In this document: positions 6,430 to 13,208 of the stretch, piece after piece
Layout of the letters: each line of letters starts with the position of its first letter
How positions within the stretch are numbered: position 1 is the first letter of the stretch
Assembly: GCA_947374505.1 (NCBI GenBank)
Contig: CANCCE010000061.1
Location: 1 to 13,208, forward strand
Direction: 5' to 3'
From: Comamonadaceae bacterium
Lineage (GTDB): Bacteria > Pseudomonadota > Gammaproteobacteria > Burkholderiales > Burkholderiaceae_C
Length of the DNA: 13,208 bases
The notes under the pieces: model-generated
What the model was told of the DNA's origin: nothing
The model's database searches: none
Seen by the model: only the letters and a program-made list of their open reading frames with translations
Program-made: the position numbers and the translations under genes

Positions 6430-7497
6430 ATGACCGCCACCCTCACCCCTTCGACGCCGTCCACTCCGCCGCGTTTGACCAGCCTCTCGCATGGCGGCGG
6501 TTGTGGCTGCAAGATCGCGCCTGGCGTGCTCAGCGAAATCCTGAAAAGCACCAGCCAGATGGTGATTCCCCCCCAGCTCTTGGTGGGTATTGAGACCGCT
6601 GACGATGCGGCCGTCTACCTGCTCAATGACGAGCAGGCGCTGATCGCCACCACCGACTTCTTCATGCCGATCGTCGACGATCCGTATGACTTCGGCCGGA
6701 TTGCCGCCACCAACGCCATCAGCGACGTCTACGCCATGGGCGGCACGCCGATCATGGCGCTGGCCTTGGTCGGTATGCCGATCAATGTGCTGCCGCTCGA
6801 GACCATTGGCTCGATCCTGCGCGGCGGTCAAGATGTTTGCCGCGATGCGGGTATCCCGATTGCCGGCGGCCACACGATTGATTCGGTCGAACCGATTTAT
6901 GGCTTGGTCGTTCTCGGTCTGGTCCATCCGTCGCGGGTCAAGAAAAACTCAGGCGCACGGGCCGGTGACGTGGTGATTCTGGGCAAGCCACTGGGTGTGG
7001 GTATCTTGTCGGCTGCGCTCAAAAAAGAGGCCCTGGACGCCGAGGGCTACGCCCGCATGATCGCCGTCACCACGCAACTGAACAAACCTGGCATTGAACT
7101 GGCGCGCATGGACGGCGTGCATGCGCTGACCGACATCACCGGCTTTGGTCTGGCCGGTCATGGCCTTGAACTGGCCCGCGGTGCGAAACTGAAAATGCAA
7201 ATTCATTTAGACAACATTCCGCTGCTGCCTGGCGTGCTGGCGCTGGCCGAGCAAGGCATGGTCACCGGTGCCTCGGGGCGCAACTGGGAGGGTTATGGCC
7301 ACGACATTGCCTTACCCGCAGGCATCAGCGCGGCGCAGCAGGCCTTGCTGTCAGACCCGCAAACCAGCGGCGGACTGCTGGTGACCTGTGCACCCGAGGC
7401 GGTCGACCAAGTGCTGGCCTGCTTTCACAGCCAGGGTTTTGCCGACGCCCGCGTTATTGGCCAGATGATGGCCGGCAGGGGCGTTGAGGTCCTGTAA
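6430..7497 (+). CDS. selD: Selenophosphate synthase (selenide, water dikinase)
   Basis: A 355-residue cytoplasmic enzyme making selenophosphate from selenide and ATP, the selenium donor for selenouridine tRNA, selenocysteine and selenoneine. The N-terminal glycine-rich loop HGGGCGCK (21-28) carries the catalytic Cys25 and Lys28, in the place occupied by Cys or Sec in other SelD proteins; here the codons are ordinary TGT/TGC, not TGA. Downstream are the conserved blocks TTDFFMPIVDDPYDFGRIAA, AGGHTID, TDITGFGLAGHG and SDPQTSGGLL. Length is typical. It could equally be named senC, the SelD homologue of selenoneine clusters; the sequence alone does not separate them. selU (2-selenouridine synthase), often next to selD, is not here. 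Confidence 0.95.
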   Translation: MTATLTPSTPSTPPRLTSLSHGGGCGCKIAPGVLSEILKSTSQMVIPPQLLVGIETADDAAVYLLNDEQALIATTDFFMPIVDDPYDFGRIAATNAISDVYAMGGTPIMALALVGMPINVLPLETIGSILRGGQDVCRDAGIPIAGGHTIDSVEPIYGLVVLGLVHPSRVKKNSGARAGDVVILGKPLGVGILSAALKKEALDAEGYARMIAVTTQLNKPGIELARMDGVHALTDITGFGLAGHGLELARGAKLKMQIHLDNIPLLPGVLALAEQGMVTGASGRNWEGYGHDIALPAGISAAQQALLSDPQTSGGLLVTCAPEAVDQVLACFHSQGFADARVIGQMMAGRGVEVL

Positions 7498-7503
7498 GCC
7501 AGC

Positions 7504-7569
7504 TGCGGACTGGCGCCCTGTAAAATACTGTCCGCACCAAAATGCATCCGGCGCCCTTTGCGCCGGATG
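7504..7569 (+). promoter_or_regulatory. Two strong inverted repeats between selD and dctQ
   Basis: The first repeat has arms TGCGGAC (7504-7510) and GTCCGCA (7530-7536) around 19 bases that include TAAAAT (7521-7526), a possible -10 element. The second has perfect ten-base arms CATCCGGCGC (7545-7554) and GCGCCGGATG (7560-7569) with a five-base loop. The second hairpin could end selD transcription, but the nearest T run (7579-7583) is about ten bases away, so it is not a classical terminator. Alternatively both are operator or leader structures of the TRAP genes. The octamer GGCGCCCT occurs in both (7512-7519 and 7550-7557), so competing folds are possible. Confidence 0.5.
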
Positions 7570-7617
7570 TTGGCCCGCTTTTTAGCTCTCCTCTTGATCC
7601 ATTTTTCTGGACACTCT

Positions 7618-8247
7618 ATGCGCGCCTTACTCAAGTTTTCACAAGCTGTGGACTGGCTCAATGCCCAAGTCGGCAAGTACGTCATCTGGCTCATTTTTGC
7701 AGCCGCCGCCATCAGCGCCGGCAACGCCATTGTGCGCAAGGTCTTCGACGTCAGCTCCAACGCCTACTTGGAAGCGCAGTGGTATCTGTTCGCTTGGTCC
7801 TTCCTGGCTGCGGCCGGCTACACGCTGCTGCACCGCGAGCATGTGCGCATCGACGTGTTGAACAGCCGTCTGTCCAAGCGCGCGCAAGTGTGGATCGACA
7901 TCATCGGCTTTGCCTTCTTCCTGACACCGCTCTGCGTGGTTGTGCTGTATCTCGGCACACCGCTGGCGATCCAGATGTACCAGACAGGGGAGACCTCCGG
8001 CAACTCGGGCGGCCTGATTCGCTGGCCTGTCTGGGCAGCGATGCCGGTCGGCTTCGCCCTGCTGATGCTGCAAGGCTGGTCGGAAATCATCAAGCGCCTG
8101 GCCTTCCTGCAAGGTCAGGGACCAGACCCGATGGGTCGCTTGGCCGACAAGACGGCTGAAGAAGACCTGGCAGAAGCCCTGCGCGCGCGCGCGGCGGCCG
8201 ACACCCCTGAAGCCAGCGCCTCTAGCGACGCGGCCCCTCAACGCTAA
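7618..8247 (+). CDS. TRAP transporter small membrane subunit (DctQ family, FcbT2/TakQ type)
   Basis: A 209-residue membrane protein with four hydrophobic segments, the DctQ topology. The segment YTLLHREHVRIDVL between helices is typical of DctQ subunits. It partners the large subunit to import an organic acid driven by a sodium gradient. The C-terminal ~50 residues form a charged, alanine-rich cytoplasmic tail without similarity I recognise. ATG at 7618 follows a GGA six bases upstream; the frame is open back to a TTG at 7558, but that lies inside a hairpin. dctM starts 19 bp downstream, so the two form an operon. Confidence 0.9.
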   Translation: MRALLKFSQAVDWLNAQVGKYVIWLIFAAAAISAGNAIVRKVFDVSSNAYLEAQWYLFAWSFLAAAGYTLLHREHVRIDVLNSRLSKRAQVWIDIIGFAFFLTPLCVVVLYLGTPLAIQMYQTGETSGNSGGLIRWPVWAAMPVGFALLMLQGWSEIIKRLAFLQGQGPDPMGRLADKTAEEDLAEALRARAAADTPEASASSDAAPQR

Positions 8248-8266
8248 GCGGCAGGAACGACTCACC

Positions 8267-10078
8267 ATGGAATTCCTCATCTCCAATTTCGCCCCGATCA
8301 TGTTCGTGGGCTTGATCCTTTTTCTGCTGCTGGGCTTTCCGGTGGCTTTCAGTCTGGGCGCCTGCGGCCTGTTCTTCGGTTTGGTCGGTATCGAGATGGG
8401 CGTGTTCCCCTCTTCCGTCATCGCCTGGCTGCCGCAACGCCTGATCGGCATCATGGCCAATGACACCTTGCTGGCCGTGCCCTTCTTCACCTTGATGGGG
8501 CTGGTGCTGGAACGCAGCGGCATGGCCGAAGATTTGCTCGACACCATCGGCCAGGTCTTTGGCCCCCTGCGCGGTGGTCTGGCCATCGCCGTGATTTTGG
8601 TCGGCGCCCTGCTGGCGGCCACCACCGGGGTGGTGGCGGCATCGGTCATCTCCATGGGCCTGATTTCTCTGCCCATCATGCTGCGTTATGGCTATGACCG
8701 ACGCCTTGCTTCAGGGGTGATTGCCGCTTCCGGCACCCTGGCGCAGATCATTCCGCCGTCGCTGGTGCTGATCATCATGGCCGACCAGCTGGGCCGCAGC
8801 GTCGGCGACATGTACAAGGGCGCTTTCCTGCCCGGCTTCATGCTGATGGGCATGTATGTCGCCTATGTCGTGTTCCTGGCCTTCTTCAAACCCGACCGTG
8901 TGCCAGCGCTGCCGCTGGAGGCGCGCACCTTCCGCGAACCCAACGGCAGCGGCGGCTACGGCTCGCTGGTCGCGCTGACTGCGCTGTCGGCCACGGTGTC
9001 CGTCTTCCTGGCTCAGAACATGGAGGCCGTGCACACCTGGCTTGAGGGCGAGGAAGTCACCTTCGTCGCCACCGATGAAAAAGTCGTGGTCGCCCTGTGC
9101 GCAGGCGTGTTCCTGGCGCTGGTCATCGCGCTGGTCAACAAAGGCGCCAAGCTCGGTCTGCTGTCGCGTCTGGCTGAACGTGTGACCTTTGTGCTGATCC
9201 CGCCCCTGCTGTTGATCTTCCTGGTGCTGGGCACTATTTTCCTCGGCGTGGCCACACCCACCGAAGGCGGCGCCATGGGGGCCATGGGCGCCTTGATCAT
9301 GGGCTGGGCGCGCGGGCGGTTGGACATGAAACTGCTCAAGCAGTCGCTGGCATCAACCACCCGGTTATCGAGCTTCGTGATGTTTATCTTGGTCGGTGCC
9401 ACCGTCTTCAGTTTGGTGTTCCAGGCCGCCGATGGACCGAAGTGGGTCGAGCACCTGTTGACAGACCTGCCCGGCGGCCAGATTGGCTTCCTGATCCTGG
9501 TCAACGTCATGATCTTCTTTCTGGCCTTCTTCCTCGATTACTTTGAGCTGTCCTTCATCGTCGTGCCTTTGCTGGCGCCGGTGGCGAACAAGCTGGGCAT
9601 CGACCTGATCTGGTTCGGTGTGCTGCTGGCCGTGAACATGCAGACCTCCTTCATGCACCCGCCTTTTGGTTTCGCCTTGTTTTACCTGCGCTCGGTCGCC
9701 CCGGAAAAACCTTTCCTTGACCGCGTCACCAAGAAAATCATGGAACCGGTCACCACCATGCAGATTTACAAGGGTGCTATTCCCTTTGTACTGATCCAGA
9801 TCGCCATGGTCGGTCTGCTGATCGCCTTCCCGCAGCTGGTCACGGGTGGGCTGGACAAAAAACCGGTCTACAACATGGAGAACATCGGGCAGCAGATGCG
9901 GGACACCTTGGCCGACACAGCCAACCCCTATGAAACCGTGAACCCTTATGGCAAGGCACCGGACGCTAGCGAAACGCCCGGCAGCAGCACGGCAGAGCCC
10001 GAGCCGCAAAGTGCAGCGCCTGAAGACGACCCGATGAAGGCCATGCAGGACGCGCTGAAGCGACAAAGTAAAAAATAG
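8267..10078 (+). CDS. TRAP transporter large membrane subunit (DctM family, FcbT3/TakM type)
   Basis: A 603-residue permease, the sodium-driven transport channel of the TRAP system. The DctM signature ATPTEGGAMGAMGA and the conserved early helices (GFPVAFSLG, PPSLVLIIMAD) are present. It is much longer than the usual ~430 residues for two reasons. An extra hydrophobic pair with a charged loop (residues ~225-300, loop MEAVHTWLEGEEVTFVATDE) sits in the middle, and a hydrophilic Pro/Ser/Glu-rich tail covers about the last 75 residues. Extended forms are known among the mannitol/chloroaromatic-type TRAP permeases, so the extra middle segment is probably a subfamily trait. An AGGA site precedes the ATG. 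It ends 15 bp before the bidirectional terminator. Confidence 0.92.
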   Translation: MEFLISNFAPIMFVGLILFLLLGFPVAFSLGACGLFFGLVGIEMGVFPSSVIAWLPQRLIGIMANDTLLAVPFFTLMGLVLERSGMAEDLLDTIGQVFGPLRGGLAIAVILVGALLAATTGVVAASVISMGLISLPIMLRYGYDRRLASGVIAASGTLAQIIPPSLVLIIMADQLGRSVGDMYKGAFLPGFMLMGMYVAYVVFLAFFKPDRVPALPLEARTFREPNGSGGYGSLVALTALSATVSVFLAQNMEAVHTWLEGEEVTFVATDEKVVVALCAGVFLALVIALVNKGAKLGLLSRLAERVTFVLIPPLLLIFLVLGTIFLGVATPTEGGAMGAMGALIMGWARGRLDMKLLKQSLASTTRLSSFVMFILVGATVFSLVFQAADGPKWVEHLLTDLPGGQIGFLILVNVMIFFLAFFLDYFELSFIVVPLLAPVANKLGIDLIWFGVLLAVNMQTSFMHPPFGFALFYLRSVAPEKPFLDRVTKKIMEPVTTMQIYKGAIPFVLIQIAMVGLLIAFPQLVTGGLDKKPVYNMENIGQQMRDTLADTANPYETVNPYGKAPDASETPGSSTAEPEPQSAAPEDDPMKAMQDALKRQSKK

Positions 10079-10092
10079 CAGCGTACTTTGAT

Positions 10093-10136
10093 CAGCCACA
10101 AAAAAACCGCCTCGAGAGGCGGTTTTTTTGTGGCTG
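10093..10136. terminator. Bidirectional intrinsic terminator between dctM and the TRAP binding protein
   Basis: Two perfectly complementary 21-base arms (10093-10113 and 10116-10136) flank two bases. Each contains a G+C-rich core (CCGCCTC / GAGGCGG) joined to a run of seven A (10100-10106) or seven T (10123-10129). Read from either strand this gives a stable hairpin followed by a U tract, so it stops both converging transcripts. A second perfect inverted repeat, CTGCCCTT-G-AAGGGCAG, follows at 10134-10150. Confidence 0.95.
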
Positions 10137-10162
10137 CCCTTGAAGGGCAGAACAGCGCAAAG

Positions 10163-11245
10163 TTAGATTTTCGCCGTGCTCATGTACTGATTGAACGGGT
10201 ACTCGGAGAAACGGTTCCAGAGGATCTGGTCGCGCTGGAAAGCACGCATGTCCTGGCTGATCTTCTTGAACTCAGGCGACTTGGCTTCGTGCTCGGCGAA
10301 GACTTCCATCGACGACTTGAAACCAGCGTCCATGACAGCTTTCGGAAAAGCTTTCAGCTGGGTCTTTTCTGCCACCAGCTTCTTCAGCGCGATCGGGTTG
10401 TAGGCATCGTACTTGGCCGTCATGTCACGGGCAGCAACAACCGTTGCGGCGTCGAGGATCGCTTTGTTTTCGTCCGACAACTTGGCGTAGGCCTTGTTGT
10501 TGATGAAGAACTCGAGGTCGGCGCCGCCTTCCCACCAGCCGGGGTAGTAGTAAAACGGAGCGACTTTGTTGAAGCCCAGCTTGGCGTCGTCGTAAGGACC
10601 GACGAACTCGGCTGCGTCCAGCGTGCCTTTTTCAAGGGCCTGGTAGACATCACCACCTGGCATGTTCTGCGCCACCACGCCCAGCTTGGCCATGGCCTCG
10701 CCAAACAAGCCGCCGCCGAGACGCATTTTCAGGCCCTTGAGGTCGGCCACCGTTTTGATTTCCTTGCGGTACCAGCCCCCCATTTGCGTACCGGTGTTGC
10801 CAGCGCTGGCGGTGCGGAAGTTGTACTGCGCAAAAAAGGCGTCGAGCAGTTTGCGGCCATTGCCGTACTGTTTCCAGGACTCATTCTGACGCGCTGTCAG
10901 ACCGAAAGGCACAGCGCAACTGAAAGCAAAAATCGGGCTCTTGCCAGTGAAGTAATACGACGCGGTTTGCGCCATTTCGATGGTGTCGGCCTGCAGCGCA
11001 TCCACCACACCGAAGGCGGGCATCAACTCGCCGGCCGGGTGAACTGAAATTTCAAACTTGCCGCCGGACAGTGCCTTGACGGTTTTCGACAGCATTTCTG
11101 CACTGCCAAAAATAGTGTCCAGAGACTTCGGGAAACTCGACGACAGGCGCCAGCGAACTGCGGCTTGCGCGTGCACGGCAGGTGCCACGCCAGCGGCGAG
11201 GACGCCCGCAATGCCGGCATTCTTGATGAGTGAGCGACGATCCAT
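10163..11245 (-). CDS. TRAP transporter periplasmic binding protein (DctP family, TakP-like)
   Basis: A 360-residue binding protein for the adjacent TRAP permease. The N-terminus MDRRSLIKNAG followed by a hydrophobic stretch and AVHA (cleavage near residue 26) looks like a twin-arginine signal peptide. The body closely resembles TakP, the 2-oxoacid binding protein: GNTGTQMGGWYRKEI (149-163), then LKMR with Arg175, AAEFVGPYDD (211-220) and YYYPGWWEGG. Gln154, Arg175 and Glu213 correspond to residues I recall as contacting the sodium and carboxylate in TakP; Phe214 replaces a tryptophan. A carboxylate substrate is likely, its identity open. An AGGAG site lies eight bases before the ATG. The gene converges on dctQM rather than joining their operon. 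Confidence 0.92.
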   Translation of the reverse strand: MDRRSLIKNAGIAGVLAAGVAPAVHAQAAVRWRLSSSFPKSLDTIFGSAEMLSKTVKALSGGKFEISVHPAGELMPAFGVVDALQADTIEMAQTASYYFTGKSPIFAFSCAVPFGLTARQNESWKQYGNGRKLLDAFFAQYNFRTASAGNTGTQMGGWYRKEIKTVADLKGLKMRLGGGLFGEAMAKLGVVAQNMPGGDVYQALEKGTLDAAEFVGPYDDAKLGFNKVAPFYYYPGWWEGGADLEFFINNKAYAKLSDENKAILDAATVVAARDMTAKYDAYNPIALKKLVAEKTQLKAFPKAVMDAGFKSSMEVFAEHEAKSPEFKKISQDMRAFQRDQILWNRFSEYPFNQYMSTAKI

Positions 11246-11379
11246 GATGAGAGTCTCCTGAAAGTTGATTTAAAAATGCCCTGACGCGCAGCAGCTATAG
11301 CGGACGGATTATTGCATTTTCTACACCTCATTCCACCCCGCTGTTACCCCTAGGCAGACAGCTGAACAGCCGCCTTGAA
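11246..11379 (-). other. Gap between folE2 and the TRAP binding protein gene
   Basis: This 134-bp stretch should hold the end of the dxs-folE2 transcript and the promoter of the binding protein gene. I see no hairpin with a T run and no consensus promoter pair. On the minus strand TATAGC (11299-11294 region) is a weak -10 candidate without a matching -35. Read-through from folE2 cannot be excluded. Confidence 0.4.
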
Positions 11380-12171
11380 CTAAGCGCTTCTTTCGATCAC
11401 GGCATGGACGTCATGCGCGTGAATCGACTCGTGGTTGACCACTTCAACACGGTAGCGGCCAATCCGCGCATCTGCGTCCACGGCGGCGGCGACATCACGA
11501 ATCAAATCTTCGACAAATTTGGGGTTGGCATACGCATGTTCCGTCACCCATTTTTCGTCCGGCCGTTTCAACAAGCCCCACAACTCACTGGACGCATTGT
11601 CTTCAGCAAAACGCACCAACTCCGTCCAGTCGATGGCGCCCTGCGGCGAAAGCAATTCGGCGTGCAAGGTGATGTGCGAGCGTTGGTTGTGCGCACCGTC
11701 GTCAGAGACTTCTTTAGAGCACGGGCACAAGGACTTGACCGGCACCACAGCTTGCATGCTTAGGCGGTTGACACCAGCTTGCCGCTCAGCGATCCAGCTG
11801 CCGTCGTACTCCATCAGGCTTTGCAAACCGGAGACCGGTGCGGCCTTGCGGACAAAGAAAGGAAAGCTCACCTCAATGCGCCCGGCGTCAGCCTCCAGCA
11901 GCACCAGCAGTGCTTGTATTTCAGTACCCAGCGTGTCGGCCGTCAGCACCTCGCCTGACAAGTCAAACGCTTCAAGCCAAGCAATCAAACGCGACATGTG
12001 TGCGCCTTTTTGGTCTGCCGCCAGGGACACGTCCAGCGTCCAGTTGCCGACCGTCGATTGCACCTTGCCGCCGACCATGACGCGCAAGGGGTAGCGCAGT
12101 GACTTGACGCCAACGCGTTGAATCGGCATCGCGCGGAGATCGCGTCTGCCTTGGACATCGGGCATCGACAT
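11380..12171 (-). CDS. folE2: GTP cyclohydrolase FolE2 (type IB)
   Basis: A 263-residue cytoplasmic enzyme converting GTP to 7,8-dihydroneopterin triphosphate, the first step of folate synthesis. It belongs to the FolE2 (COG1469) family, unrelated in sequence to FolE. The family blocks are present: GKVQSTVGNWTLDVSL, KGAHMSRL, the metal-binding Cys segment SLCPCSKEVSDDGAHNQRSHI, EDNASSELWGLLKRPDEKWVTE and NHESIHAHD. The ATG at 12171 overlaps the dxs stop codon by one base (TGATG) with GGTGG just upstream; an ATG two codons later (12165) is an alternative. FolE2 does not depend on zinc and in some bacteria replaces FolE during zinc shortage; here the coupling to dxs suggests steady expression instead. 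Confidence 0.95.
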   Translation of the reverse strand: MSMPDVQGRRDLRAMPIQRVGVKSLRYPLRVMVGGKVQSTVGNWTLDVSLAADQKGAHMSRLIAWLEAFDLSGEVLTADTLGTEIQALLVLLEADAGRIEVSFPFFVRKAAPVSGLQSLMEYDGSWIAERQAGVNRLSMQAVVPVKSLCPCSKEVSDDGAHNQRSHITLHAELLSPQGAIDWTELVRFAEDNASSELWGLLKRPDEKWVTEHAYANPKFVEDLIRDVAAAVDADARIGRYRVEVVNHESIHAHDVHAVIERSA

Positions 12172-13208
12172 CAAGCCACCGACTTCAAGGCCACCTTGGC
12201 GGCGCGGCTTTGAGCCAGCGCGCTGAAGCGGGTGTTGATCGAGGCTTCGATGCCGGCCGCATCAAGCCCCTGCAGAGCCAGCAGCACAGCCGGGTCACCA
12301 TGCTCGGTGAATTCATCTTTCAGGCCGAGTTGCAGCAGCGGTTTCAGCACGCCGGCTTGTTGCAAAGCTTCGCTCACAGCACTGCCCGCACCGCCCATCA
12401 GGCAACCCTCTTCTACCGTCACCAGCGCTTCATGCGTGGCCGCAACCTCCAGCAGCAAGGCCACATCCAAGGGCTTGGCCCAACGCATGTTGACGACCGT
12501 GGCACCGAGCTTTTCAGCAGCGGCCAAGGCCGGGTGCAGCAGCGTGCCGAAAGCCAAAATAGCGATGCCCGAGCCCTGCCGGCGAATCTCACCCCGGCCG
12601 AAAGGCAGCGACGCCAAACCAGCCTCTGTGGCCACGCCCGCGCCGGCACCGCGCGGGTAACGCACAGCCACCGGATGGTCTTGTTCAAAGGCCGTTGTCA
12701 GCAGCTTGCGGCACTCGTTTTCATCGGCCGGACAAGCGACGCTCATATTCGGAATGCAGCGCAAGAAAGCGATGTCATACGCCCCTGCATGGGTCGCACC
12801 GTCAGCGCCCACCAGACCCGCGCGGTCCAGCGCAAACACCACCGGCAAATTCTGCAAAGCAACGTCGTGAATCAACTGGTCGTAGCCACGCTGTAAAAAC
12901 GTTGAGTAAATCGCCACCACGGGCTTGAGGCCTTCGCAGGCCATGCCGGCGGCAAAGGTCACTGCGTGTTGCTCGGCGATGCCAACGTCGTAATAGCGCT
13001 CCGGAAAGCGCTGATGAAATTCCAACATGCCCGAGCCTTCACGCATGGCCGGCGTGATGCCGACCAAGCGTTTGTCTTGCACCGCCATGTCGCACAACCA
13101 GCGGCCAAAGACCTGCGTGAAAGTCTGCTTGACAGGCGCGGTTGATTTTTGCAAACCCAGCGCCGGATCGAACTTGCCGGGGCCATGGTAAGCGACAGGA
13201 TCAGCCTC
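12171..13208 (-). CDS. dxs: 1-deoxy-D-xylulose-5-phosphate synthase, C-terminal part (partial)
   Basis: The last 345 residues of a protein normally about 620-640 long; the frame runs open to the right edge, whose first codons read EADPVAYHGPGKFDP, a conserved Dxs stretch, so the apparent ATG at 13154 is not the start. Dxs condenses pyruvate with glyceraldehyde 3-phosphate using thiamine diphosphate, feeding isoprenoid, thiamine and pyridoxal synthesis. The visible part covers the pyrimidine-binding domain with the catalytic glutamate in YYDVGIAEQHAVTFAAG, then DRAGLVGADGATHAGAYD, RYPRGAG, and the C-terminal transketolase domain (VVNMRWAKPLD, EEGCLMGGAGSAV, GLKDEFTEHG). The stop overlaps the folE2 start, so the two are co-transcribed. 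Confidence 0.97.
   Translation of the reverse strand, partial: EADPVAYHGPGKFDPALGLQKSTAPVKQTFTQVFGRWLCDMAVQDKRLVGITPAMREGSGMLEFHQRFPERYYDVGIAEQHAVTFAAGMACEGLKPVVAIYSTFLQRGYDQLIHDVALQNLPVVFALDRAGLVGADGATHAGAYDIAFLRCIPNMSVACPADENECRKLLTTAFEQDHPVAVRYPRGAGAGVATEAGLASLPFGRGEIRRQGSGIAILAFGTLLHPALAAAEKLGATVVNMRWAKPLDVALLLEVAATHEALVTVEEGCLMGGAGSAVSEALQQAGVLKPLLQLGLKDEFTEHGDPAVLLALQGLDAAGIEASINTRFSALAQSRAAKVALKSVA

Noticed and set aside
6490..6516. Selenocysteine codon in selD
   Set aside because: The catalytic position is encoded by ordinary Cys codons; there is no in-frame TGA.
6300..6551. An N-terminal extension of the SenA frame to a GTG at 6551
   Set aside because: The extra 84 residues overlap the start of selD antisense and match nothing in EgtB or SenA proteins; the family length is met from 6299.
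6334..6927. A 197-residue open frame on the minus strand opposite selD
   Set aside because: Its translation is polar and repetitive, and selD on the other strand explains the sequence fully.
7639..8679. A 346-residue open frame on the minus strand
   Set aside because: It is antisense to dctQ and dctM, which have clear family motifs; its own translation is low in hydrophobic order and resembles no family.
10088..11047. A 319-residue open frame on the plus strand
   Set aside because: It starts inside the bidirectional terminator and is antisense to the TakP-like gene; a shadow of high G+C coding sequence.

Overview
The window looks like a chromosomal segment of a Burkholderiales betaproteobacterium, most probably of the family Comamonadaceae (Rhodoferax/Polaromonas/Variovorax type). 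This rests on high G+C, the style of the proteins, and the gene set: a SenA-type EgtB homologue, a FcbT/TakP-type TRAP transporter, and a dxs-folE2 pair. The genus call is inference. There is no sign of phage, plasmid, insertion sequence, CRISPR array, tRNA or rRNA.

Left part (1-3789, all minus strand): the first codons of an unseen gene at the edge, then the [2Fe-2S] subunit of a molybdenum hydroxylase (514-44), a periplasmic PCu(A)C copper chaperone (1247-723), a cluster of REP-like hairpin repeats (1290-1422), and a compact tungstate ABC transporter operon read tupB-tupC-tupA (3789-1473) whose genes overlap by 1 and 4 nt. A ModE-like regulator with a fused periplasmic-binding-protein-like domain is divergent from it (3940-5097, plus). 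The shared intergenic region holds a clear inverted repeat that is a good candidate operator.

Middle part (5046-7497): an EgtB-family gene that I assign to SenA, the selenoneine synthase, runs on the minus strand. It overlaps the 3' end of the tungstate regulator by 52 bp. It is divergent from selD (selenophosphate synthase), which has four 8-bp tandem units just before its start codon. SelD supplies the activated selenium needed for selenoneine. The third expected gene, the selenosugar synthase senB, is not in the window.

Right part (7618-13208): a tripartite TRAP transporter. dctQ and an unusually long dctM are on the plus strand, and the TakP-like binding protein gene is convergent on the minus strand. 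The two transcripts meet at a perfect bidirectional terminator (10093-10136). Further right on the minus strand, the 3' part of dxs (isoprenoid precursors) is translationally coupled to folE2 (GTP cyclohydrolase, folate pathway).

The most noteworthy themes are the selenium pair senA/selD with its unexplained upstream repeats, the tungstate uptake and regulation locus beside a molybdenum-hydroxylase gene, and several strong inverted repeats in the intergenic gaps.
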